Positions 1 to 8,137 of a stretch of 64,000 nucleotides of DNA are shown here, piece after piece. Origin of the DNA: TMP-24 sp046348855 (GTDB lineage: Bacteria; Pseudomonadota; Alphaproteobacteria; Rhodobacterales; Rhodobacteraceae); the NCBI GenBank assembly GCA_046348855.1, contig JAXMDK010000008.1, positions 84,648-148,647 of the forward strand, written 5' to 3'. Numbering within the stretch: position 1 is the first letter of the stretch; every line of letters begins with the position of its first letter. The translations under genes were made by a program, and so were the position numbers. The notes under the pieces are model-generated. The model was not told the origin of the DNA. It saw nothing but the letters and a program-made list of their open reading frames with translations, and did not search any database.

Positions 1-1425
1 GCCTTCCATCACCACCTGCCCGCGCGGGCGCGCCAGCTCGATATAGCGCAGCCACCGGCCCCAGGGCGGCGCCGATGCCGGCCTGTCGGCGATGCCGCCG
101 GCCCCTGCGCTGCCCATCAGCGTCTCAAGCCCCGCCGTCACCGGATGGCGGTGGCCAAGCTCGGACACCTTTGGCGTAAAGCCGCCCTCGACCACCCGGC
201 TGGTCGGTTCCGCCGGCAGCGCCTGGCCAAGCCCGGAATAGTAAAGGCTTTCCGCCGAGGCGAATTCCGGCCCCGCCGCCACCAGGACCGCGCCCCCGCC
301 TTCGACGTAGGCGCGGATATTGTCCAGATATTCGGGTTGAAGGATTCCGCGCTGCGCATAGCGATCAAAGATGATCAGGTCGAACTGGTCGATCTTTTCA
401 ACGAACAATTCGCGTGTCGGAAAGGCGATCAGCGACAGCTCGCTGACCGGCACCCCGTCTTCCTTGTCCGGCGGACGCAGGATGGTGAAGTGGACCAGAT
501 CGACGGCGGCGTCCGACTTCAGCAGGTTGCGCCAGGTGCGTTCGCCGGCATAGGGCTCGCCCGACACCAGCAGCACCTTCAGCCGGTCGCGCACGCCGCC
601 AACCTGAACCACCGCCACGTTGTTGCGCCCGGTCAGCTCGTCCGCCGTCTCGGGGATCGAGATCTGGACGACGTTCGCCCCGGCATGGGCCAGCGTCAGC
701 GGCAGTTCCATGTCCTGGCCGGGGATGACATCGGTGGTCACCGCCGGGGCGCCGTCGATCGAGACGCTGACCGCCACGGGCCGGCCTTTTTCGCCGGCGG
801 GCAGGCCGCCCAGCTCGTCGATCCTCAGCCCGATCTTGGTTTCCTGGCCGATGATGCCGAAGGCCGGGGCGCGGGTGATGTGCAGCCGCCGGTCCCAGTC
901 GGCGCGGTGGCCGGTGACCAGCTGCGTCAGAGGCGCGGACGGAGGCAGCTTCAGATCGGCGTCGGCCACCTGCCCGTCCGACAGGATGATGGCGCCAGCC
1001 AGCCGGTTCTCGGGCACCTCGGCCAGCGCCCGCGCCAGCGCGCCCACCGCCAGGGTCCCGCCATCGTCGGTAGCATCGGCCACGCCGACCCGCCGCAGTT
1101 CGACGTTGGGAAGGGCGGCGATACGCGCGGCCAGCGCGTCCGCCGCCGCCTTCGTCGTCTCGGCCCTGTCGCCGATCCGGTTCGAGGCGCTGGTGTCGGT
1201 CAGCATCACCACCACATCCTTCAGCGGAATGCGGGTTTCGGTGCGCAGGACCGGCCCTGCCAGCGCCAGCACCAGCGCGGCCCCCGCCAGCAGCCGCAGC
1301 CACCAGCTGCCCAGCCCGCGCCAGGCGGCGAGCGCCACGATCGCCAGCGCCAGCCCACCCAGAAAGCCAACCAGCGGCCAGGACAGAAGCGGCACGAAGG
1401 CCAGCGTGGTGGCCGCCCCGGTCAT
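1..1425 (-). CDS. Membrane protein with VWA-like and glutamine amidotransferase-like regions (partial, runs off left edge)
   Basis: The 475 codons visible begin at ATG 1425; the stop lies left of the window. Two hydrophobic segments (about residues 12-34 and 40-60) are followed by VVVMLTDTSAS near residue 71, a degenerate VWA metal-site start. Further on are a long beta-rich region and a segment ending in a GG(G)AVLVAAG turn that resembles the class I glutamine amidotransferase fold used by this family. The start overlaps the stop of the DUF4159 gene by ATGA, so it is the last visible gene of the MoxR/DUF58/DUF4159 operon. Such operons are thought to act in envelope or protein-complex maturation; the exact role is unknown. 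Confidence 0.85.
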   Translation of the reverse strand, partial: MTGAATTLAFVPLLSWPLVGFLGGLALAIVALAAWRGLGSWWLRLLAGAALVLALAGPVLRTETRIPLKDVVVMLTDTSASNRIGDRAETTKAAADALAARIAALPNVELRRVGVADATDDGGTLAVGALARALAEVPENRLAGAIILSDGQVADADLKLPPSAPLTQLVTGHRADWDRRLHITRAPAFGIIGQETKIGLRIDELGGLPAGEKGRPVAVSVSIDGAPAVTTDVIPGQDMELPLTLAHAGANVVQISIPETADELTGRNNVAVVQVGGVRDRLKVLLVSGEPYAGERTWRNLLKSDAAVDLVHFTILRPPDKEDGVPVSELSLIAFPTRELFVEKIDQFDLIIFDRYAQRGILQPEYLDNIRAYVEGGGAVLVAAGPEFASAESLYYSGLGQALPAEPTSRVVEGGFTPKVSELGHRHPVTAGLETLMGSAGAGGIADRPASAPPWGRWLRYIELARPRGQVVMEG

Positions 1426-4238
1426 TGGCCCAGCCTTTCCAGCAGGGCCGGCACATGGACCTGGTCGGACTTGTAGTTGCCGGTCAGCACATGCATCACC
1501 AGATTGACGCCGAACCGATAGGCCAGTTCGCGCTGCCGTTCGCCCGCGACCCCGCGCCCGACCGGCATCAGCGGGTTGCCATCCGCATCGATGGCCCAGG
1601 CCGCCGCCCAATCATTGCCGCCGATCACCACCGGCGTCACCCCGTCGTTCAGGTTGCGGAACGGCATTCCCGCCGCCTGTTCGGCATCGGGCGGCGGAGC
1701 CTCGGCCCAGACCGGGTTTCCGGCGTAGCGTCCGGGGAAATCGTCAAGCAGGTAGAAGGCGCGGGTCAGCACATGGTCATGCGGGATCGGCGCCAGCGGC
1801 GGAATGTCCAGCGCCGCCGCCAGTTCCTGCAACCGCCGGGCTTCGGGGCTGCTGCCGGGGGGCGTCGCGCCGTCGGCATCGCGGGTGTCGAACAGGATCA
1901 GCCCGCCGGTGTGCAGAAACAGGTTCAGCCGCCGGTAGGCGGTAGCGGAGGGCAGCGGCTCATTCGCACTGACCGGCCAATAAAGGAAGGTGTAGACCGA
2001 CAGGTCGTCCTTTTCGGGATCGACGCCGACCGGCGCGCCGGGCTCGACCGAGGTGCGCTGGGTCAGGACCATCGACAGGCCGGCCAGCCCCGCCTGCGCC
2101 TCGCCGTCCAGCGCCGGGTCGCCGGTCAGCACATGGGCCAGGATCATGCCGCCGGCCGAGGCGATCAGCCTTTGGTCGTCGGTTGCCGTGGCGTCCTGCG
2201 CCAACGTCGGTCGCGGCGCTGTCAGGGCCAGCGCAAGGGCGGCGGCCAGACCGGCAAGCGCCAGCGCCGCCCGCCGGCGCGGCGGCGCGATCCGCCCGCC
2301 GGCGATCAGCGTCGCCAGCCCTTCGGCCGCCAGCAGCAGCAGCGCCAGCCCCAGCGCCGGGCCTTTCAGCGATTGTTCCTGGCCGCCCTCGCTCGACAGC
2401 AGGGTCACCGAGGCGGGCCAGCGCATCGGCGCCAGCGTCGCCCCGGCCCGAAGCACGTTCACGCTGGCCCGCCGTTCGCCCGCCCGGTAGAGGCCGGGCG
2501 GCATGTCGGGGCCGACCGGCGCCTGCCCGAGCCGTTCGCCCGCCACGCCCGCCAGCCCATCGGCCGGTTTCAGGCGGCCATAGCCGTCAAGCTGGCGTTC
2601 GGCGGTCCAGACCGTGCCCTTCAGGTCGGCAGCGCGTTCGCGGCCCGGCAGGCTGGAAATCGCCAGCCGGTCGAGCATGCGCACGAACAGGCCCGACAGC
2701 GGCAGATTCGACCAGTCGGCGCTGGCAGTGACGTGAAAGAGCACGATCCGCCCCTTGCCCAGGCTGGCTTCGGTCACCAGCGGCGTGCCGTCCTCAAGCG
2801 AGGCGATGGTATGGTCGGCAAGGTCGGGGCCGGGTTCGGCCAGCACCTGGGTGCGCACGGTGACATCGGCGGGGATCGGCAGACCGGCGAAGGGCGAGCC
2901 ATCGGCAAAGGGCCCGAGCTGGTGAGGATGGTCCCAGCTCATGCTGCCGCCGGTAGCCCGGTCGCCGGGGCGCAGCGCCACCGGCAACAGCGGGTCGGCA
3001 GGCGCGTCCGGCCCGACCGCCGCCGCCAGCCGCGGCCCGGCGAACCGCACCAGAAGGCCGCCCTTTTCCACCCAGCCGGCCAGCGCCTGCGCCTGATCCT
3101 CGGGCAGGTGGGCGACATCGGCAAGGATGATGACCTGCGGCGCGGCGGGCAGCAGGTCGGCCAGCGTGCCCTCGACCAGATCGGCCCCCGGCCGCAGCGC
3201 CTGGCGCAGGTAGTGGATGGGCGACAGCAGCTCCAGCCCCTCGCGCGGGGCGGCGGCTTCGGCGATGCCGACCTTGCGCCGCTTCAGCGCATCGTCGGCC
3301 AGCACCACTGCCCCGGCCGAGGCGTGCCCCGCGATCTCGATCCGGGTCAGGCGGTTGCGCAGTTCCTGCGGCAGGGCCAGCGTCACCGGAACCGAATTCG
3401 CCCCTGCCGCCAAGGTTGCCGGCTGCCGGGCAAATTCGCGTTCGACCCCGGCCGGGTCCGGCCCATAGGCAACCAGCGTCGCCTCTTGCGCCGGACCACC
3501 GGCCGGACGCAGAAGCGTGGTCGCCACCCCGTCGGCGGCCATCACGGGCGTCGTCAGCGCCAGGGGGCCGGCCGGACCCTCCAGCACCCGGACCGGGCCA
3601 TGCGCCATCAGCGCCGCCAGAAGCCCCGCGCGCCCGTCGCGCGCCAGCCCGTCCGAGAGCCAGAGCGTTTCGAACCGCCCGGCCGGAAGCGCGGCCGCCA
3701 GGGCCGCCATCCGCGCTGCCGGCGGCTCCCACGCCGCGGGTTCAAGCGCGCTCAGCCGATTCAGAACCGGACCCGCCGGGCCGAAGGTCGGGGCCGGCGC
3801 GGCGGAAGCGTCGGACAGGCTGACGAGCGCCAGCGGGCGGCCCGCCGCATCGGCTGCGCTGGCCTCGGACAAAAGCCGTTCGCGCAGGCGCGGCCATTGG
3901 TCGGCATTGGCCCAATCGGCGTCGGCCAGGATCAGCAGCGGCCCCTGCCCGGCTGCCGATGGGCCAGCGGGGTTGCGGACCGGACCGGCGAAACCCAGGA
4001 TCGCCAGCGCCAGCGCCGCCATGCGCAGCAGCAAGAGCCAGGGTGGCGTGCGGGCGCTGGCCGCATCCTCGTCGGTCAGCCCCAGAAGCAGCGCCACGCC
4101 GGGAAAACGGCGCACGACCGGGGCCGGCGGCAAGAGCCGCAGCAGAAGCCAGATCAGGGGCAACAGCAGCAGCGCCCACAAAAGCCACGGCGTCGAAAAA
4201 CCGACGGCGGACAGGAATGGGGGCAAGAGACCGCTCAC
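1422..4238 (-). CDS. DUF4159 domain protein with BatA-like N-terminus
   Basis: A 938-aa membrane-anchored protein. The N-terminus has the Bat-type signature of two transmembrane segments around a RRFPGVALLLGL stretch. The middle is a VWA/GATase-like region, then a transmembrane segment near two thirds of the length. The C-terminal 200 residues match the DUF4159 pattern (VYTFLYWP; LHTGGLILFDTRDADG). I chose GTG 4238 because it overlaps the DUF58 stop as GTGA; an upstream ATG at 4268 would lengthen the overlap to 34 bp. Third gene of the MoxR operon; the molecular function of the family is not established. Confidence 0.9.
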   Translation of the reverse strand: MSGLLPPFLSAVGFSTPWLLWALLLLPLIWLLLRLLPPAPVVRRFPGVALLLGLTDEDAASARTPPWLLLLRMAALALAILGFAGPVRNPAGPSAAGQGPLLILADADWANADQWPRLRERLLSEASAADAAGRPLALVSLSDASAAPAPTFGPAGPVLNRLSALEPAAWEPPAARMAALAAALPAGRFETLWLSDGLARDGRAGLLAALMAHGPVRVLEGPAGPLALTTPVMAADGVATTLLRPAGGPAQEATLVAYGPDPAGVEREFARQPATLAAGANSVPVTLALPQELRNRLTRIEIAGHASAGAVVLADDALKRRKVGIAEAAAPREGLELLSPIHYLRQALRPGADLVEGTLADLLPAAPQVIILADVAHLPEDQAQALAGWVEKGGLLVRFAGPRLAAAVGPDAPADPLLPVALRPGDRATGGSMSWDHPHQLGPFADGSPFAGLPIPADVTVRTQVLAEPGPDLADHTIASLEDGTPLVTEASLGKGRIVLFHVTASADWSNLPLSGLFVRMLDRLAISSLPGRERAADLKGTVWTAERQLDGYGRLKPADGLAGVAGERLGQAPVGPDMPPGLYRAGERRASVNVLRAGATLAPMRWPASVTLLSSEGGQEQSLKGPALGLALLLLAAEGLATLIAGGRIAPPRRRAALALAGLAAALALALTAPRPTLAQDATATDDQRLIASAGGMILAHVLTGDPALDGEAQAGLAGLSMVLTQRTSVEPGAPVGVDPEKDDLSVYTFLYWPVSANEPLPSATAYRRLNLFLHTGGLILFDTRDADGATPPGSSPEARRLQELAAALDIPPLAPIPHDHVLTRAFYLLDDFPGRYAGNPVWAEAPPPDAEQAAGMPFRNLNDGVTPVVIGGNDWAAAWAIDADGNPLMPVGRGVAGERQRELAYRFGVNLVMHVLTGNYKSDQVHVPALLERLGQ

Positions 4239-5128
4239 CACCCCTGCTCCAGCGCCTGACAGAGCCACAAGAGCGCCGCCTGAGCCGGCCGGTCGGTCCG
4301 GTGGGTGCCGAAGACCCAGCCGGTGATCCGCGCCAGATGTTCCAGCTGGTCGCGCCGCCCGGCCAGACGGTTCAGGTAGCGCGCCCTCAGGCTCGCGGCC
4401 TCCTTGGTCTCATGGCTCAGCACCCCGCCCATGCTTTCAAAGATCGCCCGCCCGGCGAAGGGAAAATCCTCTTCCGCCGGGTCCAGAACCTGCATAAGCA
4501 CGCCCCCGACCCCACGGTCCGCGGCGGCCAGGACGGTCCGTTCGATCGTCTCCCACCCGGCGAAGAAGTCCGACAGGAACAGCGCCCGCGCCCCCGACAA
4601 AAGCGCCTGCGCCTTCGGGGCGGCGAAATCCTCGGCCGGTGCGGTGGCGGAAAGGATCTCGGCCAGCCGGGTGATCTGCGCGCCGCCGGCGCGTGGCGGT
4701 AGGCTGCCGTCGGCCAGCCCGATGCGTTCGCCGCCACGTTCCAGCAGGATCGCCGCCGCCAGCGCGAGAAGCCGGGCGCGGTCGGCCTTGGACTGCGGCT
4801 GGCCCGGCGAGCGATAGGTCATCGACGCCCCGTCGTCGGCCCAGATCTGCACCGACTGCACGGCCTGCCATTCCCTTTCGCGCAGAAAGGCCTGGTCCGA
4901 CCGTGCCGAGCGCCGCCAGTCGATCTGGCGGGCCTCGTCGCCGGGCAGGGCGGCGCGGTATTGCCAGAACTCCGCCCCTGGCCCGGTCCGCCGCCGCCCG
5001 TGCCCGCCGGTCTGGACCGCCGCCGCCAGATGGCGCGCCGCCGCCAGAAGTGCGGGCAGGGGTCCGGCCAGCAGTTCGGCCTGGTGGCGCAGCGCGTCGG
5101 GCGCCGCCAGATGGGCGGCAGGCGTCAC
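4235..5128 (-). CDS. DUF58 domain-containing protein
   Basis: A 297-aa protein carrying the DUF58 core: YRAALPGDEARQIDWRRSAR followed by REREWQAVQSVQIWADDGASM, the conserved arginine/aspartate block plus the start of a VWA-like fold. GTG 5128 overlaps the moxR stop (GTGA), so the two are translationally coupled. DUF58 proteins almost always accompany MoxR ATPases and are presumed clients or partners of the chaperone. No signal peptide is seen, so it is probably cytoplasmic. Confidence 0.92.
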   Translation of the reverse strand: MTPAAHLAAPDALRHQAELLAGPLPALLAAARHLAAAVQTGGHGRRRTGPGAEFWQYRAALPGDEARQIDWRRSARSDQAFLREREWQAVQSVQIWADDGASMTYRSPGQPQSKADRARLLALAAAILLERGGERIGLADGSLPPRAGGAQITRLAEILSATAPAEDFAAPKAQALLSGARALFLSDFFAGWETIERTVLAAADRGVGGVLMQVLDPAEEDFPFAGRAIFESMGGVLSHETKEAASLRARYLNRLAGRRDQLEHLARITGWVFGTHRTDRPAQAALLWLCQALEQGW

Positions 5129-6129
5129 GCCGCCGCCGCGCGGGTCAGGGCCGCCGTCCGTTCCTGGATCAGCTCGCCCAGCGTCTCGCCGCGCGCCCGC
5201 GCCGCGTAGGACAGCGCCATGCGGTGGATCAGCACCGGCTGCGCCAAGGCCGCCACATCCTCGACCGAGGGCGCCAGCCGCCCGCCCAGCAACGCCGCCG
5301 CCCGGACCGCCAGCATCAGCGCCTGCGCCGCGCGCGGCCCAGGCCCCCAGACCACCGACTGCCGCACCCGGTCCGAGGCCGAGGGATCGTCCGGCCGGAA
5401 GGCGCGCACCAGATCGAGGATCACCTCGACCACCCGCTCGCCGACCGGCATCCGCCGGACCAGAGCCTGCGCCGCGATCAGCCCGCCCGCGTCGAACACC
5501 GGCGTCACCTCGGATGTTTCGGCCCCGGTCGTGGCCAGAAGGATGTCGCGTTCGGTGGCGCGGTCGGGATAGCCCACATCGATCTGCACCAGAAAGCGGT
5601 CAAGCTGCGCCTCGGGCAGCGGATAGGTGCCTTCCTGCTCGATCGGGTTCTGGGTGGCGAGCACATGAAAGGGCGCGCCCAGCGGCCGGTGCTGGCCCGC
5701 CACCGTCACCCGCCGCTCCTGCATGGCCTGCAACAGCGCCGACTGGGTGCGCGGGCTGGCGCGGTTGATCTCGTCCGCCATCAGAAGCTGGCAGAAGACC
5801 GGCCCTTCGATGAAGCGGAAACTGCGGGCGCCGGCGGCGGTCGTCTCCAGCACCTCGGAGCCCAGGATGTCGGCGGGCATCAGGTCGGGGGTGAACTGCA
5901 CCCGCCCCGCCTTCAGCCCCATGACCTGCGACAGCGTGTCGACCAGCATGGTCTTGCCCAGCCCCGGCACGCCGACCAGCAGCCCGTGGCCGCCGCACAG
6001 AAGCGCGCTGAGCGCCAGGTCGACAACCTGCGGCTGGCCCAGGAACTGCCGCCCGATCATTGCCCTGGCCTGCGCGATCCGCGCACCCAGCACCTCGATT
6101 TCCCCGACCAGATCGGCGTTGTCGGCCAT
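5125..6129 (-). CDS. MoxR-family AAA+ ATPase
   Basis: A 334-aa AAA+ ATPase. It has a Walker A (GVPGLGKTML), a Walker B with the MoxR-type DEINRASPRTQSALLQAMQE, and a sensor stretch (ATQNPIEQEGTYPLPEAQLDRF). MoxR proteins act as chaperone-like motors for assembling or metallating partner proteins, usually VWA-containing ones. The start ATG 6129 has AAGGAA upstream; an in-frame upstream extension to 6366 lacks family similarity and was discarded. First gene of the minus-strand operon, divergent from the DUF1285 gene. Confidence 0.93.
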   Translation of the reverse strand: MADNADLVGEIEVLGARIAQARAMIGRQFLGQPQVVDLALSALLCGGHGLLVGVPGLGKTMLVDTLSQVMGLKAGRVQFTPDLMPADILGSEVLETTAAGARSFRFIEGPVFCQLLMADEINRASPRTQSALLQAMQERRVTVAGQHRPLGAPFHVLATQNPIEQEGTYPLPEAQLDRFLVQIDVGYPDRATERDILLATTGAETSEVTPVFDAGGLIAAQALVRRMPVGERVVEVILDLVRAFRPDDPSASDRVRQSVVWGPGPRAAQALMLAVRAAALLGGRLAPSVEDVAALAQPVLIHRMALSYAARARGETLGELIQERTAALTRAAAA

Positions 6130-6218
6130 GATCCTGTTCCTTCGCCTTGCTACCAGGCAGCATAAAGGCAGAATATGGTGCCGACACCAACCGGCAAATC
6201 CCAGAAGGACAATTCCTT

Positions 6219-6788
6219 GTGACAGTTTCGGCGGAAAATCTCGCGGCGGCGGCAAAGGCGGCGGGCAAGAAGGGGCCACCGCCCGTCCATCTGTGGAACC
6301 CGCCCTTCTGCGGCGATCTCGACATGGAAATCCGCCGCGACGGCACCTGGTGGTATCTGGGCACACCGATGGGCCGGATGGGGCTGGTCAAGCTGTTTTC
6401 GTCGATTCTGCGCAAGGATGGCGAGGATTATTTCCTTGTCACCCCGGTCGAGAAATGCGGCATCCGCGTGGTGGATGCGCCGTTCGTCGCCACCGATTTC
6501 CGCGCCGAAGGCCAGGGCCGCGACCAGGTCCTGACCTTCACCACCCATGTCGATGACGAAGCCGTGGCCGGCCCCGACCATCCGATCCGCGTCGTGCGCG
6601 ACCCCGCGACCGGCGAGCCTTCGCCCTATGTCCACATCCGCGCCAACCTCGAGGCGCTGATCGACCGCAAGACCTTTTACCGGCTGGTCGACCTGTGCTG
6701 CCACGAGCCGGTCGATGGCGAAAGCTGGTTCGGCCTGTGGTCGTCGGGCCGATTCTTTCCGGTGATCCCGTCGGCGGACCTGCCCTGA
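6219..6788 (+). CDS. DUF1285 domain-containing protein
   Basis: A 189-aa protein with the DUF1285 layout: VHLWNPPFCGDLDMEIRRDG near the N-terminus, then WYLGTPMGRMGLVKLFSSIL and a C-terminal two-domain beta fold ending near WSSGRFFPV. I chose GTG 6219, which has AGAAGGA 10 bases upstream, over the ATG at 6147, whose extra residues look non-coding. DUF1285 proteins are soluble and of unknown function. Divergent from moxR; the 89-bp gap must hold both promoters, but I could not settle on hexamers. Confidence 0.88.
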   Translation: MTVSAENLAAAAKAAGKKGPPPVHLWNPPFCGDLDMEIRRDGTWWYLGTPMGRMGLVKLFSSILRKDGEDYFLVTPVEKCGIRVVDAPFVATDFRAEGQGRDQVLTFTTHVDDEAVAGPDHPIRVVRDPATGEPSPYVHIRANLEALIDRKTFYRLVDLCCHEPVDGESWFGLWSSGRFFPVIPSADLP

Positions 6789-7155
6789 TGCCGCGCTTCG
6801 CCGCCAACCGGACGTTCTCTTTACTGAACTGCCTCTGATGGACCGTTTCGCCGCGGCCAAAGCGGCGGGGTTCGACGGGGTCGAGGTGCCAAACCTGTCG
6901 CTTCAGTTCGACGCCTACCATGCGCACCGCATCACCGGCGACGCGCTGGCCGCATGGGGTCGGCACGGTCACCGCGCCGCCCATGTGCAGATCGCGGGCT
7001 ATCCGGGCCGGCGCGAGCCTTTGGACGGGGCCATCGGCTATCCGGCCTTTTTCGCACAGCTGGACGCCGACGACTATCGCGGCCGGGTTTCGGCGGAGTA
7101 CGACCCCGCCGCCGGCATGGCCGACGGGCCGGGCTGGATGAATCAGCAGACCTGA
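6788..7155 (+). pseudogene. Remnant of hydroxypyruvate isomerase-like (Hyi/OtnI) TIM-barrel gene
   Basis: The start ATG overlaps the DUF1285 stop. MPRFAANRTF is the usual family N-terminus, but the frame then closes at TGA 6836-6838. Restoring one base near 6815-6818 gives LFTELPLMDRFAAAKAAGFDGVEV, the expected continuation. That is joined directly to PNLSLQFDAYHAHRITGD, which in intact enzymes of about 250-260 residues lies far downstream, so roughly 130 residues (about 400 bp) are missing. The C-terminal part (HVQIAGYPGRREPLDG; YPAFFAQLD) is still readable. Both a frameshift and an internal deletion are present, so the gene is dead. The family names follow recognised sequence patterns, not a search. 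Confidence 0.85.
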
Positions 7156-8099
7156 CCGGCGCAGCCGGCGCCCGCCCGCTCGACCTCAAAGGTCGTGTGG
7201 GCCAGGCCGAAGGCCGCCTCCAGCCGCGCCTTGACCCGGGCCAGCACCTCGGCGGCGTCGGCGCCGGCTCCCAGCACCAGATGCGCCTCGAGCGAGGTGC
7301 GCCGTTCGTCGATCTGCCAGAGATGGACGTGATGCACGCCTTCGATCCCGGCCTCGGCGCGGATCACCGCCTGCACCGCGCTCTCGTCGATGTGCACCGG
7401 CGCGCCCAGCATCAGGATGCGGATCACCGGGCCGATTTCCTGAAAGCAGTGCCACAGGATCCAGACCGAGATCAGCAGCGTGATCGCCGGATCGGCCAGC
7501 CGCCAGCCGAAGCGCATGACCAGCAGCCCGCTGACGATGACGGCAAGCGAGGTTCCCGCGTCCGACAGGTTGTGCAGGAAGGCCGCGCGGATGTTCACGC
7601 TGTCCTTCGACAGGCGGTAGGTCAAAAGCGCGGTCAGCCCGTTGATGACCAGCGCCAGGGTTGCCAGCACCACCACGATGCCGCCCTGGACCGGCGGTGG
7701 GTCGATCATCCGTTCGATGGCAGCGTATCCCAGCCAGATGCAGATGACGATCAGCGTCGTGTAGTTCACCAGCGCGGCGACGACCTCGGCGCGCGCATAG
7801 CCGAAGGACATGGCCGGGGTCGCCGGCCGCCGTGCGATCCGCCGGGCGGCGAAGGCGATGATCAGCGCCAGCGCGTCCGACAGGTTGTGCATGGCGTCGG
7901 CGATCAGCGCGACCGACCCGGCGATCACGCCCCCGACGATCTGCGCCGCGGTCAGCACCAGGTTGGTCAGGACCGCCCCGGCAACCTGCCAGTCGCCCTT
8001 GCCTTCGATCCCGTGGCTGTGGCCGTGATGGGCATGGCCCGCGCTATGCCCGTGATCATGCGGGTGGTCGTGGTGGTGATCGTGGTCATGCTGCGTCAT
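7143..8099 (-). CDS. Cation diffusion facilitator (CDF) metal/proton antiporter, His-rich N-terminus
   Basis: A 318-aa inner-membrane exporter of Zn2+ or a similar ion. The first 32 residues hold more than ten histidines in HDHDHHHDH-type runs. Six transmembrane segments follow. The intramembrane zinc-site pairs are visible as DAMHNLSD in the second helix and LHNLSD in the fifth. A cytoplasmic C-terminal domain contains VHHVHLWQID. It lies 38 bp downstream of polA and is probably co-transcribed. Its last 13 bp overlap the hyi remnant on the other strand. Metal specificity cannot be read from sequence alone. Confidence 0.93.
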   Translation of the reverse strand: MTQHDHDHHHDHPHDHGHSAGHAHHGHSHGIEGKGDWQVAGAVLTNLVLTAAQIVGGVIAGSVALIADAMHNLSDALALIIAFAARRIARRPATPAMSFGYARAEVVAALVNYTTLIVICIWLGYAAIERMIDPPPVQGGIVVVLATLALVINGLTALLTYRLSKDSVNIRAAFLHNLSDAGTSLAVIVSGLLVMRFGWRLADPAITLLISVWILWHCFQEIGPVIRILMLGAPVHIDESAVQAVIRAEAGIEGVHHVHLWQIDERRTSLEAHLVLGAGADAAEVLARVKARLEAAFGLAHTTFEVERAGAGCAGQVC

Positions 8100-8137
8100 C
8101 GCTGTCTTTTCGTCCTTGCGGCCAACCGACGCCGCCG

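Noticed and set aside
1425..4259. 944-codon open frame opposite the DUF4159 gene
   Set aside because: High-GC antisense shadow: arginine/glutamine/glycine-rich, no recognisable domains, while the other strand has family motifs.
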